In this document: one piece after another, positions 37,694-45,977 of the stretch
How the letters are laid out: each line of letters starts with the position of its first letter
Numbering within the stretch: the stretch's first letter is position 1
NCBI RefSeq assembly: GCF_009684715.1
Contig: NZ_CP016604.1
Span: forward strand, 1,627,262-1,691,261
Length of the DNA stretch: 64,000 nucleotides
Source of the DNA: Otariodibacter oris
GTDB taxonomy: Bacteria; Pseudomonadota; Gammaproteobacteria; Enterobacterales; Pasteurellaceae
Direction: 5' to 3'
Notes under the pieces: model-generated
What the model saw: only the letters and a program-made list of their open reading frames with translations
Told to the model about the DNA's origin: nothing
The model's database searches: none
Program-made: the position numbers and the translations under genes

Positions 37694-38792
37694 CGTTGAT
37701 TACAACCTCCCAACCTTCATACCAAGTTAGTGCAACTTTCTGACCAATTGAGTGATCAATATTCGGATCATCTTCATTAAAGAATTCACTAACTAATACA
37801 CTCATTCCATTGTGATCAAGTTTGACACTTGATTCTAATGTCATTCCTTTGTAATTACGATCCATAATATGTCCAATAATTGCTTTAGATGCTTCATTCT
37901 CATCTAGTTCTTCAATCACAATATCTTCTGGACGCAGTAAAACATTGAGTTTCTGGTGCGGATGGACAGGAATATCAGTATGAATCTCACAAATACGTCC
38001 TTCCACATTCGCTTTAACTGTTTTTTCTGTTACTCTTTCAATGACGGTAGCTTCAAATACGTTAATTTCACCAATGAAACGTGCTACAAATAAGTTCTTC
38101 GGATCTTCATAGATTTCACGTGGTGTACCATCTTGTTCAATATTACCTTTGTTCATCACGATAATACGATCCGACATTGTTAAAGCCTCTTCTTGATCGT
38201 GGGTAACGAAAATAAAGGTAATACCTAATTGACGTTGTAATGCTTTTAATTCATTTTGCATCTCTTTACGTAATTTATAATCTAACGCCGAAAGAGATTC
38301 GTCTAATAGCAATACTTTTGGTTTATTCACTACAGCACGTGCAATCGCAATACGTTGTTGCTGACCGCCCGATAATTGGGCTGGTTTACGATTCGCCATA
38401 TCTTCTAAGCGAACCATTTTTAACGCTTCGATTACTCGAGGCTTTATATCTGCCTCAGGTATTTTTTGCATTCTCAATCCAAACGCAACATTTTCAAAAA
38501 TTGTCATATGTGGGAAAAGTGCATAACTTTGGAAAACGGTATTTACAGGACGTTGCTCTGCAGGCACATTTGACACATCTTGCCCATCTAAAATGACAGA
38601 GCCTTCCGTTAAGTCTTCAAAACCTGCAATTAAACGTAGCGCTGTAGTCTTACCACAACCTGATGGACCTAAAATTGTTAAAAACTCACCATCATTGATT
38701 GTAAGATCTAACTTATCAATAATTGTCTTATCACCATAACGTTTCGTAATAGAACGAAGCTCAATAATTGGTTTTTGATCTAATTTTTCCAT
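37680..38792 (-). CDS. potA: Spermidine/putrescine ABC transporter ATPase PotA
   Basis: The 370-residue protein is PotA. The ATPase domain (about 8-240) has Walker A GPSGCGKT at 42-49, signature LSGGQQQR, Walker [12 protein letters not shown] and the switch His in [10 protein letters not shown]. The C-terminal TOBE-type regulatory domain (about 245-370) includes [11 protein letters not shown] and [11 protein letters not shown]. Walker B has Glu-Ser in place of the common Glu-Pro, as in E. coli PotA. First gene of potABC; 198 bases upstream contain an exact uptake sequence and presumably the promoter. Confidence 0.95.
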   Translation of the reverse strand: MEKLDQKPIIELRSITKRYGDKTIIDKLDLTINDGEFLTILGPSGCGKTTALRLIAGFEDLTEGSVILDGQDVSNVPAEQRPVNTVFQSYALFPHMTIFENVAFGLRMQKIPEADIKPRVIEALKMVRLEDMANRKPAQLSGGQQQRIAIARAVVNKPKVLLLDESLSALDYKLRKEMQNELKALQRQLGITFIFVTHDQEEALTMSDRIIVMNKGNIEQDGTPREIYEDPKNLFVARFIGEINVFEATVIERVTEKTVKANVEGRICEIHTDIPVHPHQKLNVLLRPEDIVIEELDENEASKAIIGHIMDRNYKGMTLESSVKLDHNGMSVLVSEFFNEDDPNIDHSIGQKVALTWYEGWEVVINDENH

Positions 38793-38956
38793 TTATTTTT
38801 GTTTTCCCCCTAGGGTTTTGTTGAGAAAATGCAAAAATCTGAATAAAAATTCAGCATAAATTATGCATAGCCATACGCTATAAAACGACCCGTAATGATA
38901 TAAGGAATGACATGAGAATGAAAGTAAAAATTAGCCATTACTTGTTCAGTTTGACT

Positions 38957-38966
38957 ACAAGCGGTC
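38957..38966 (+). repeat. Exact Apl-type DNA uptake sequence
   Basis: ACAAGCGGTC is a full match to the uptake word of the Actinobacillus pleuropneumoniae group, in the gap between the DenV-like gene and potA. Other exact ACAAGCGGT words are at 13864, 20507(-), 28899(-), 32416, 44230(-), 48009 and 57529; partial forms occur near 1955, 14538, 35998, 41938, 49709 and 60843. Confidence 0.85.
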
Positions 38967-38990
38967 AGTTCATCATAAAAATAAGCAATA

Positions 38991-39374
38991 TTATGATTGA
39001 TAAGGAGTAAATCTTGCTTTTTGAGGCATTCTCAATTGAATTCTTTCACGATTTAACTTAATTGCTTGCTCTGTAACTTGATAGTCTAGCCACAAAGCTG
39101 GATCTGTTGGTAATTCGGTTGGCCAAATATACTGCACATTAAACCCTCTTTTCTTACATTCCTCGTGTAAAGCATCATACCGACGTTTTAAAAAAGTGAG
39201 TTTATTAAAGAAAAAACGAACATGCCCTTCTCCTAATTTATAATCGAGAGGTTGTCCATTTAAATTGTATTTACCTTTAGCAACAGCATTAGGAATCCGA
39301 GTGAGTTCTCTATGCTCTGCTAACAAATGTTGGTCACACAATTCTGTGACTGGTACGACGTTAATTCTAGTCAT
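38991..39374 (-). CDS. T4 DenV-type pyrimidine dimer DNA glycosylase
   Basis: The 127-residue protein matches phage T4 endonuclease V (DenV, 138 residues), which cleaves the glycosyl bond of UV-induced pyrimidine dimers and nicks the abasic site. TRINVVPVTELCDQHLLAEH aligns with the phage N-terminus without gaps. Thr2 (catalytic N-terminal amine after Met removal), Arg3, His16, Arg22, Glu23 (catalytic) and Arg26 are all in place. GEGHVRFFFNKLTFLKRRYD and EECKKRGFNVQ also agree. It starts on the last base of rnt's stop (TAATG), so it is translationally coupled to RNase T. Chromosomal copies are known from a few bacteria; the origin is probably viral. Confidence 0.9.
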   Translation of the reverse strand: MTRINVVPVTELCDQHLLAEHRELTRIPNAVAKGKYNLNGQPLDYKLGEGHVRFFFNKLTFLKRRYDALHEECKKRGFNVQYIWPTELPTDPALWLDYQVTEQAIKLNRERIQLRMPQKARFTPYQS

Positions 39375-40054
39375 TAAACTTCTTTCGTTTCCATATTGGG
39401 AGAGGAAGATAACGGAGGGAAACCGCCAAGATCTTTTAATTTATTGACCATTGTACAAAATAATTCTGCGGTGCGTTCTGTATCATACAATGCCGAGTGG
39501 GCTTGTTTGCCATCAAACGCAATACCAGCCATTTGACAAGCTTTTACTAGCACCGTTTGCCCATACATAAAGCCACCTAAGGTTGCTGTATCAAATAAGG
39601 CAAAAGGATGAAATGGATCTCGCTTAGCGTTAATTCTCTTCACTGCTTCTTGTAGAAATGCCTGATCAAACGTAGCGTTATGTGCCACGATCACTGCCCG
39701 TTGGCAACCTGCATCTTTAACTGCTTTGCGAATCATTTTAAACATATCAGTAATCGCAATATTTTCAGCAATAGCACCACGCTCAGGATCATCAATATCG
39801 ATTCCATTTACTTTCAATGATTCGGGATTAATATTTGCTCCCTCAAAAGGTTGAATATGGCTATGGTATTTTTGATCTAATTGAATATAGCCATTTTCGT
39901 CCATTGAAAGTGTAATTGCCGCGATTTCTAATAAGGCGTCAGTTTTAGCGTTTAATCCAGCAGTTTCAACGTCAATCACTACAGGTAAGTAACCACGAAA
40001 GCGATGTTTAATTAAGTTGTAATTTATTGGTTGGTTTTCTATTTTTTCTGTCAT
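39374..40054 (-). CDS. rnt: Ribonuclease T
   Basis: The 226-residue protein is RNase T, a DEDD-family 3'-5' exonuclease that trims the 3' ends of tRNA and other stable RNAs and also acts on DNA 3' overhangs. Exo I is [20 protein letters not shown] (Asp28, Glu30), Exo II is [13 protein letters not shown], and Exo III is [13 protein letters not shown]. Length is close to E. coli RNase T (215). It lies 66 bases after gloA, as in Haemophilus, and overlaps the DenV-like gene by one base. Confidence 0.96.
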   Translation of the reverse strand: MTEKIENQPINYNLIKHRFRGYLPVVIDVETAGLNAKTDALLEIAAITLSMDENGYIQLDQKYHSHIQPFEGANINPESLKVNGIDIDDPERGAIAENIAITDMFKMIRKAVKDAGCQRAVIVAHNATFDQAFLQEAVKRINAKRDPFHPFALFDTATLGGFMYGQTVLVKACQMAGIAFDGKQAHSALYDTERTAELFCTMVNKLKDLGGFPPLSSSPNMETKEV

Positions 40055-40120
40055 TCGATTTACATTTTTAAGGGGAATACGAGATTCCCCTACTAATTTA
40101 ATTTTCAGGTAGTGCTATCT

Positions 40121-40525
40121 TTATCCTAATGCTTTTAGTGCATCTTTATTTTCGATAAATTCAATTTTATAACCATCAGGATCCTCCACAAAAGCAATTA
40201 AAGTCGTACCACCTTTTACTGGACCTGCTTCACGCGTAATATTCCCACCAGCTTTACGTACAGCTTCAACAGTTGCATAAATATCGTCTACACCTAGAGC
40301 TATGTGTCCATAAGCTGTCCCTAAATCATAGCTATCCACTCCCCAGTTATAAGTAAGTTCAATAACCGCACTTTCACTCTCATCAGCGTACCCTAAAAAA
40401 GCTAACGAATATTTATACTGTTCATTTTCGCTAGTACGAAGTAAACGCATTCCTAACACTTCTGTATAGAACTTGATAGAGCGTTCCAAATTACCCACTC
40501 GTAACATAGTATGTAAAATTCTCAT
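40121..40525 (-). CDS. gloA: Lactoylglutathione lyase (glyoxalase I)
   Basis: The 134-residue protein is glyoxalase I, which isomerises the methylglyoxal-glutathione hemithioacetal to S-lactoylglutathione. The four metal ligands of E. coli GloA are conserved at the same numbers: His5, Glu56, His74 and Glu122. The start ATG at 40525 follows AAAGGAGTTGAGT and gives the family N-terminus [16 protein letters not shown]. An upstream in-frame ATG at 40600 is rejected. It heads a gloA-rnt-glycosylase unit; a small hairpin without U-tract (40071-40091) lies after it. Confidence 0.97.
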   Translation of the reverse strand: MRILHTMLRVGNLERSIKFYTEVLGMRLLRTSENEQYKYSLAFLGYADESESAVIELTYNWGVDSYDLGTAYGHIALGVDDIYATVEAVRKAGGNITREAGPVKGGTTLIAFVEDPDGYKIEFIENKDALKALG

Positions 40526-40615
40526 ACTCAACTCCTTTTTAACATATTTAACAATAGAAAAAATGAGTAGTATTATGGCATAATCTCCACTCAAAATCAT
40601 TTTCTGGCTAATACT

Positions 40616-41431
40616 ATGCTATACGATTACCAAACACCATCAAAATTAGAAATTATTACCTTTGCAATATTGCCTGTAACATTAATGCTCTTCATTGAAA
40701 TGTTACTGAATCATATCGCATCTCCAATGAATTCGATATTCATTTCACCCTACTTGCTGACATTTTTCGTAACAACAATTATTATGTTTATTGTGCTACT
40801 GAAAGGGCAAATTTGTGCTGGACAATATGGACGATTAATCTATATTCTTCCTTTTGTTATGGTTTTTGCATTGGGTAATTTTTTATACTCCATCGGGTTT
40901 ACACCAAAGCATATCCCAATGATTATATCAATGCTAGCCTCTTTATTTATTCCTTTCTTATATTGGAAAGTGCCTGAAGATCAAAGGCTGTATAGAACCA
41001 TGCTCTATTTAGGTTTAGCTATTGCATTCATTGGCGTATTACAATATTTGATTATTTATTGGATTGAACTCCCCTCTTTATTTAACGGAATACGTGCCAA
41101 TAATTTTGCTCAATTAATGTTAGGTGTATTACTCGCGGGTTGGTATTTAATTATCGCAAAAAGTCGCTTAGAAGGGTTCTTAAAATTATTAGTACTTGTT
41201 GCATTAATCTTCTTAGTATTTAACTACATTTGGGTAGCTTTTGTTCTTTATCAACAATTACAAGTTATGCCAGAAATGCAATTATCCCCTTATTTTGTCT
41301 TTTTTGCGGTACAGTTCATTATCCTAATAATGCTAGCTTGGTTACTACTTGGGAAAAGTATTAAAAACCCTATTGCTTGGACAACTGCAACATTTTTAGC
41401 AATGCTCTATCCATTTACCAATATCATTTAA
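40616..41431 (+). CDS. Polytopic membrane protein of unknown function, before ydbH
   Basis: I do not recognise this 271-residue protein. It is almost entirely hydrophobic, with eight or nine predicted membrane helices (starting at about residues 12, 42, 72, 100, 126, 160, 187, 222 and 250) and short loops. Charged positions are few: an Arg/Asp/Glu cluster at about 120-128 and Arg/Asn near 158-162. There is no signal peptide and no motif of a known transporter. It ends three bases before the ydbH start on the same strand, so the two are almost certainly cotranscribed, and it is divergent from gloA over 90 bases. An inner-membrane partner for the YdbH-YnbE lipid-transfer bridge is a possible role, but this rests on context only. 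Confidence 0.8.
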   Translation: MLYDYQTPSKLEIITFAILPVTLMLFIEMLLNHIASPMNSIFISPYLLTFFVTTIIMFIVLLKGQICAGQYGRLIYILPFVMVFALGNFLYSIGFTPKHIPMIISMLASLFIPFLYWKVPEDQRLYRTMLYLGLAIAFIGVLQYLIIYWIELPSLFNGIRANNFAQLMLGVLLAGWYLIIAKSRLEGFLKLLVLVALIFLVFNYIWVAFVLYQQLQVMPEMQLSPYFVFFAVQFIILIMLAWLLLGKSIKNPIAWTTATFLAMLYPFTNII

Positions 41432-41434
41432 ATT

Positions 41435-44188
41435 ATGCTAAAACGAGGTCTAATTATCCTTGCTACTGTACTGGCTATCCTTATTGGCGGCGGTTTAGCC
41501 TTAATGAGCGGTAGCCAGTTAGCAACGACAATTAATTGGATCTTACCTGAAGGGTGGGAAGTTGATATCCCAAAAGGAATGTCTTCGAGTTGGGATCATG
41601 CCATTCTGCCTTCTTTTTCTCTCGCTTATCAAAATTGCACCATAGTTACTACCGATGATCTAAAAGTCCAGTGGGCAGAACAGCATGAAATCACACTACA
41701 ACAAGCAGTTGTTAATTATGCTTGTCTAGCATTACTTCCATCGAATAGCGAGGATTCATCTTCATCAAACGAAGTCACACTAGAGAGTCTTGGCTCAATC
41801 TTTTCCATGGTGCCTAATGGTAATATTAGTGTCAAAGTATTTTCTATTATCAATTTACCTGATGAAACTCATCCTCGCATAAAATCACTTTTAGAACAGT
41901 CCAATGAGATAACATTTGCATATTTTAATGACAAACTGACCGCTTCATTAATACAAGACGATCTCAATCTCTTTCTTAACTTTGAAAATCAGAAACTGAT
42001 TGGCAATATCATTTATGAACCGAACAAAAATAAGCAAGAAGAAAAAGAACAGCACCGAATCAGTTTTTCTAGCACAATCAATAATCAAATTCTAACCATT
42101 CCACCTAAAACATCGCTAGAATATCACTGGCAATTCCCAGAAAATATCGTTAGCGATCCTGATTTACAGCAAGGCAATATGACACTTGCTTGGGAAGAAG
42201 ATAAAAATAACCAAAAACAATTCACAGGCTCTTTTGCTCTACATTCCTCCTTCAATCCAGAAAATAAGATTGAATTACCGATTAATTTTGATGAACAAGG
42301 TGTAACTATCACGCAAGGCTATGTCAATTGGCTATTGAGTGATGATTTTACCCTACGAGCATTTATTACGACGTCACTCACGCCAAATAGCTTCAATGTT
42401 GACGACTTATACCCAATAAAAACCGCAATCCGCATCAGCTTATTGACGGAAAATAGTCGAGGCAAAGGTAATGTGGTTTTTAATAGCTCTGACGGTACAT
42501 TGCAAAAAGAATCCTTTAACTTACCGCTTCAAGTCACTGGAAATATCAAACAAGGTAATTTTATTGTCTATTCCTCGCTTCCTTTAGATTTTAAAGGGGA
42601 GTATGACAATCCAGTACTCCGCTTTCTCCCCGGTTCACTATTACGTATGACAGGGACAGAACATTTATTAACCATTCACGATCTACGTTTTCCAATGGCA
42701 GGACTTGCGATTGATAAATATGGAATAACAGGTCGATTACAAGCCATCTTAAAAGCTGAAAGTCCAGACTTTGATAATATTGAATTGCATTTAGATGGAT
42801 TTGCCAGAAAATTTAAAGCGGGGTTACTCTCTTTCTTCTCTGATCCTTCAGATCCAGAAAGTATCGCTGATCTTTGGCAATGGCGATTTTGGGGAAATTC
42901 CACCATCAAAGCCTTCAATAGCCCTGTAACTATTTCAGGTCGAGGTAACTGGCAAGAAAATATTATCCAACTGTCTGAATTTGAAGGGGATATGGGTAAA
43001 ATTCAGCAAAATGCAATGTTAATTCCAAACATGACTCTTACCTTAGCAACCCCAATAACCTTTGCCTATGAAGAAGATACCTTAACGGGCGGACTACAAC
43101 TTGATATGCAAAAAATACAATTTGATTATGGTGGGGAGTTTGAATCCCCGACTGGCACTTTAAATTTCGAAGGAAGATTGGAAAATCTCCGCTTAAATGG
43201 ACAAATTAGCTCTGGAGAATTAGGTCCAATTCGTTTCTTTGCTCGCAGAGAATTAACTCCGCAATCAAGTAATATTATTGGTAAACTTTATTGGGCAGAA
43301 CAACCCGCTATGGTGTTCCAATCCCTTTTCCCTATTCGCTCAAATTGGATTATTACCAACGGCACAATTCGTGGAGAAACTTCATTCAGTGCGAATGCAG
43401 AAAGAGGATTAATTGCAGGGGGACACTTTGCCATCCGTAATGGCGAAATTTCCTTACCCAATGGTAGTATGAAAGGAATTCAGTTTTCTCTCCCTTATCA
43501 GTATCAAAATAACGAATTTAATATTGGAGCAAAAAAGGCTCTCGACGTAAATATTGCTGAAATTGATGTAGGAATTAAACTGAATAACGCCAAAATGAAA
43601 CTCCAAGGGCATTACCCTTATAGCAAAAAAAGACCGCTTACACTGAGAGAGCTTTCTTTTAATTTACTAGGTGGAAAACTGACTGTCGATAAATTTGCAC
43701 TGCCACAAACTCAAATTGCTTACTTAAATTTATTTAATATTCATTTTGAAGATATTCTTTCATTAGCTCAATATCAGCAAATTGATCTAAAAGGACAAGC
43801 AAATGCCGTCTTTCCATTTTGGTTATCAGGCAACCCATGCTATATATGTGGAGGCTCTTTGACTAAATCAGGCGAAAGTACGTTGAAATTTACACCTGAA
43901 TTATTGAATGCAATCAAGGAAGGGGGATATACTGAACAAATACTCACGACAATAATCAACAACAGCAGTATTGATGAATTAAATGCAAAGGTTAATCTTG
44001 ATTCAACAGGTTTAATGAATCTAAACACTTCATTAAAAATACATTCACTAGACTATGAAAAAACCAAAGTGAATTTAAATTATAATCATCAAGAAAATAT
44101 GTTTGATTTGTGGCAATTAATTAATTACGGTTCAGAGTTTGAACAAAACATTGAACACTCTATTTATAAACAACTGGATAACCAATGA
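41435..44188 (+). CDS. ydbH: YdbH, AsmA-like intermembrane lipid-transport protein
   Basis: The 917-residue protein has an N-terminal membrane anchor (about 4-26, LIILATVLAILIGGGLALMSG) and a very long beta-rich periplasmic part typical of the AsmA-like bridge proteins YdbH, TamB and YhdP. These form a hydrophobic groove between inner and outer membranes for phospholipid transfer. The C-terminal part (about 640-900) with ITNGTIRGETSFSANAERGL, FPFWLSGNPCYICGGSLTKSG and NIEHSIYKQLDNQ is the YdbH-type dicarboxy-terminal region. E. coli YdbH has 879 residues. It overlaps ynbE by 4 bases (ATGA). Two Cys close together near residue 805-808 are the only obvious pair. Confidence 0.87.
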   Translation: MLKRGLIILATVLAILIGGGLALMSGSQLATTINWILPEGWEVDIPKGMSSSWDHAILPSFSLAYQNCTIVTTDDLKVQWAEQHEITLQQAVVNYACLALLPSNSEDSSSSNEVTLESLGSIFSMVPNGNISVKVFSIINLPDETHPRIKSLLEQSNEITFAYFNDKLTASLIQDDLNLFLNFENQKLIGNIIYEPNKNKQEEKEQHRISFSSTINNQILTIPPKTSLEYHWQFPENIVSDPDLQQGNMTLAWEEDKNNQKQFTGSFALHSSFNPENKIELPINFDEQGVTITQGYVNWLLSDDFTLRAFITTSLTPNSFNVDDLYPIKTAIRISLLTENSRGKGNVVFNSSDGTLQKESFNLPLQVTGNIKQGNFIVYSSLPLDFKGEYDNPVLRFLPGSLLRMTGTEHLLTIHDLRFPMAGLAIDKYGITGRLQAILKAESPDFDNIELHLDGFARKFKAGLLSFFSDPSDPESIADLWQWRFWGNSTIKAFNSPVTISGRGNWQENIIQLSEFEGDMGKIQQNAMLIPNMTLTLATPITFAYEEDTLTGGLQLDMQKIQFDYGGEFESPTGTLNFEGRLENLRLNGQISSGELGPIRFFARRELTPQSSNIIGKLYWAEQPAMVFQSLFPIRSNWIITNGTIRGETSFSANAERGLIAGGHFAIRNGEISLPNGSMKGIQFSLPYQYQNNEFNIGAKKALDVNIAEIDVGIKLNNAKMKLQGHYPYSKKRPLTLRELSFNLLGGKLTVDKFALPQTQIAYLNLFNIHFEDILSLAQYQQIDLKGQANAVFPFWLSGNPCYICGGSLTKSGESTLKFTPELLNAIKEGGYTEQILTTIINNSSIDELNAKVNLDSTGLMNLNTSLKIHSLDYEKTKVNLNYNHQENMFDLWQLINYGSEFEQNIEHSIYKQLDNQ

Positions 44189-44370
44189 AATTGAAGTTCT
44201 TATTTTATGCATTTTTTTCAGTGTATCTGACCGCTTGTACTCCAAAAATTCAGCTTGAAACGCCACAAGAAGGGATTACTATCAATATGAATGTAGTTGT
44301 TGATCATAAAATTGAAGTAAATATGGATGATAAATCACGAGCAATTATAAAAACTTCGGAAAATAAATAA
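44185..44370 (+). CDS. ynbE: YnbE, outer-membrane lipoprotein partner of YdbH
   Basis: The 61-residue protein is a YnbE-family lipoprotein. A lipoprotein signal peptide ends in the lipobox LTAC (residues 15-18, acylated Cys18), followed by TPKIQLETPQEGITINMNVV. In E. coli YnbE multimers sit at the outer membrane and continue the YdbH beta-structure, making the bridge complete; YdbL modulates this. Length equals E. coli YnbE. The codons for LTAC are themselves an exact uptake sequence on the minus strand. A terminator follows at once, so no ydbL belongs to this operon. Confidence 0.88.
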   Translation: MKLKFLFYAFFSVYLTACTPKIQLETPQEGITINMNVVVDHKIEVNMDDKSRAIIKTSENK

Positions 44371-44377
44371 TAAATAT

Positions 44378-44416
44378 AAAAAACCTCATAAGAAATAGAA
44401 ACTTATGAGGTTTTTT
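44378..44416. terminator. Bidirectional terminator between ynbE and fis
   Basis: AAAAAACCTCATAAG / CTTATGAGGTTTTTT make a perfect 15-bp stem with a 9-base A-rich loop, 7 bases after ynbE and 19 before the convergent fis end. U-tracts exist in both directions. Confidence 0.92.
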
Positions 44417-44435
44417 CTACGATATTAGTTCAATA

Positions 44436-44729
44436 TTAGCCCATACCGTATTTTTTTAACTTTTTACGTAAAGTACCACGGTTAATACCCAACATAGTTG
44501 CAGCACGCGTTTGGTTACCGCGAGTATACTGCATCACCATATCTAACATTGGATGTTCGATTTCTGATAACACCAACTCGTATAATTCTGTTGGATCTTC
44601 GCCATTTAGTTGTGATAAATAGTTTCTAATTGCTTGCTTAACATTATCACGGAGTGGTTTATTTACTTGTTGTGCCTGTGCATTCAGCATAGCCACTGTT
44701 AATGGGTTTGTTGTTTGTTGTTCTAACAT
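44436..44729 (-). CDS. fis: DNA-binding protein Fis
   Basis: The 97-residue protein is Fis, the nucleoid protein that bends DNA and activates rRNA and tRNA promoters in growing cells. The C-terminal helix-turn-helix (about 74-97) is [20 protein letters not shown] followed by KKYGMG, nearly identical to E. coli Fis; the N-terminal part differs slightly, with extra Gln and Asn. It lies 22 bases after dusB, the conserved dusB-fis operon of gamma-proteobacteria. Confidence 0.97.
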   Translation of the reverse strand: MLEQQTTNPLTVAMLNAQAQQVNKPLRDNVKQAIRNYLSQLNGEDPTELYELVLSEIEHPMLDMVMQYTRGNQTRAATMLGINRGTLRKKLKKYGMG

Positions 44730-44751
44730 TTTCTCTATCCAACTTAAGATT

Positions 44752-45717
44752 CTAACGAATCAATTTCACAAAATCTTCCAACGCTTCAAACTGTGCTTTT
44801 GCAGAGTCAAGTGCATTAAAAGTACGTTTAAAATTCAAGTTCGGAGCTAATTTATCGGTATACCAACCAACATGCTTACGAGCAATCCGATAACCTTTGT
44901 CTTCGCCATAAAAAGAATAAAGATCTGCTATATGATTTAGCATAAATTGACTCTTTTTATAGACTGATAAATCAGAAGAAAGCTCCTCCCTCTCTAAAAA
45001 ATTTTCAATCTCCTTAAAAATCCAAGGATTTCCAAAACTTCCTCTACCCACCATTACAGCATCAGCACCCGTATAATCTAAAACAAACTTCGCTTTTTCA
45101 GCAGAAGTTATATCTCCATTAGCTATAACTGGCATCGAAACTGACTGTTTGACTGTACGAATAGAATCGTATTCAGCCTCTCCCTGAAACAAACAGTGGC
45201 GAGTCCTCCCATGGATAGTTAGAGCAGAAATACCTGCATTCTCAGCAATCTTTGCAATTTGTAGACAATTTCTATTTTCTAAATCCCAGCCTGTTCTAAT
45301 TTTTAGTGTTACAGGCACTTCCACAGCCTTTACTACTGCATTCAAGATTTTTTCGACCAAATCAGGATCACGCAAAAGAGCTGAACCAGCCATTTTTTTG
45401 TTTACCTTCTTAGCAGGGCATCCCATATTGATATCAATAATATCAGCCCCATAATCAACATTAATCTTTGCTGCGGTGGCCATTTCTGAAGGGTCAGAAC
45501 CTGCAATTTGCACGGCATTTATACCGATGTCTTTATGATGAGATAACCGCAATCTAGATTTTTCAGTATGCCAAACTTCGGGATTAGTCGACATCATTTC
45601 AGAAAAGGTTAATCCAGCACCGAGTTGACTACATAAACGTCTAAAAGGTTGATCCGTTATACCAGCCATTGGAGCAAGAAAAACTCTATTTTTTATTTCA
45701 TGCTTACCTATATGCAT
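44752..45717 (-). CDS. dusB: tRNA-dihydrouridine synthase DusB
   Basis: The 321-residue protein is DusB, an FMN enzyme that makes dihydrouridine in tRNA (position 17 in E. coli). Motifs are [30 protein letters not shown] with the catalytic Cys, [27 protein letters not shown] and [13 protein letters not shown]. It is the upstream partner of fis. It is a paralogue of dusC at about 14 kb. The start ATG gives the usual [16 protein letters not shown]. Confidence 0.96.
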   Translation of the reverse strand: MHIGKHEIKNRVFLAPMAGITDQPFRRLCSQLGAGLTFSEMMSTNPEVWHTEKSRLRLSHHKDIGINAVQIAGSDPSEMATAAKINVDYGADIIDINMGCPAKKVNKKMAGSALLRDPDLVEKILNAVVKAVEVPVTLKIRTGWDLENRNCLQIAKIAENAGISALTIHGRTRHCLFQGEAEYDSIRTVKQSVSMPVIANGDITSAEKAKFVLDYTGADAVMVGRGSFGNPWIFKEIENFLEREELSSDLSVYKKSQFMLNHIADLYSFYGEDKGYRIARKHVGWYTDKLAPNLNFKRTFNALDSAKAQFEALEDFVKLIR

Positions 45718-45977
45718 AAATCATCCTTGCTGACATTTTATACAAAATACAGTAAAAAAGCCCACAAATAACAAAGTACGGTATAAACCGTACTTTTAAC
45801 TTGCATCTAGTATCCAAAGAAAGTTCACTTCCTTGAATTAAGGGTGCGTATAATACGCATTTTTTTCCCATTTTGGAAGACTATTTATTCAACAATTTTA
45901 ATATTTTTTGATTTTTTTAAAATTATTGTCATTTAAATAACAAAATGGAGTGCTTTTTATAACAGATACAACCTGTT
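45718..45977 (-). promoter_or_regulatory. Gap between sohB and dusB with probable dusB-fis promoter
   Basis: This 260-base region has two features. A perfect 10-bp hairpin (AAAGTACGGT / ACCGTACTTT, 45773-45796) could end the sohB transcript or sit in the dusB leader. On the minus strand, TATTAT at 45850-45855 lies 17 bases after TTCCAA (45873-45878) and is followed by a GC-rich ACGCACC discriminator. That is plausible for the growth-rate-controlled dusB-fis promoter. The -10 sits inside the odd palindrome TGCGTATAATACGCA. No ORF is evident. Confidence 0.45.

Noticed and set aside
40071-40091. Hairpin AGGGGAAT / ATTCCCCT after gloA as terminator
   Set aside because: Stem is good but no U-tract follows on either strand and rnt lies directly downstream in the same unit.
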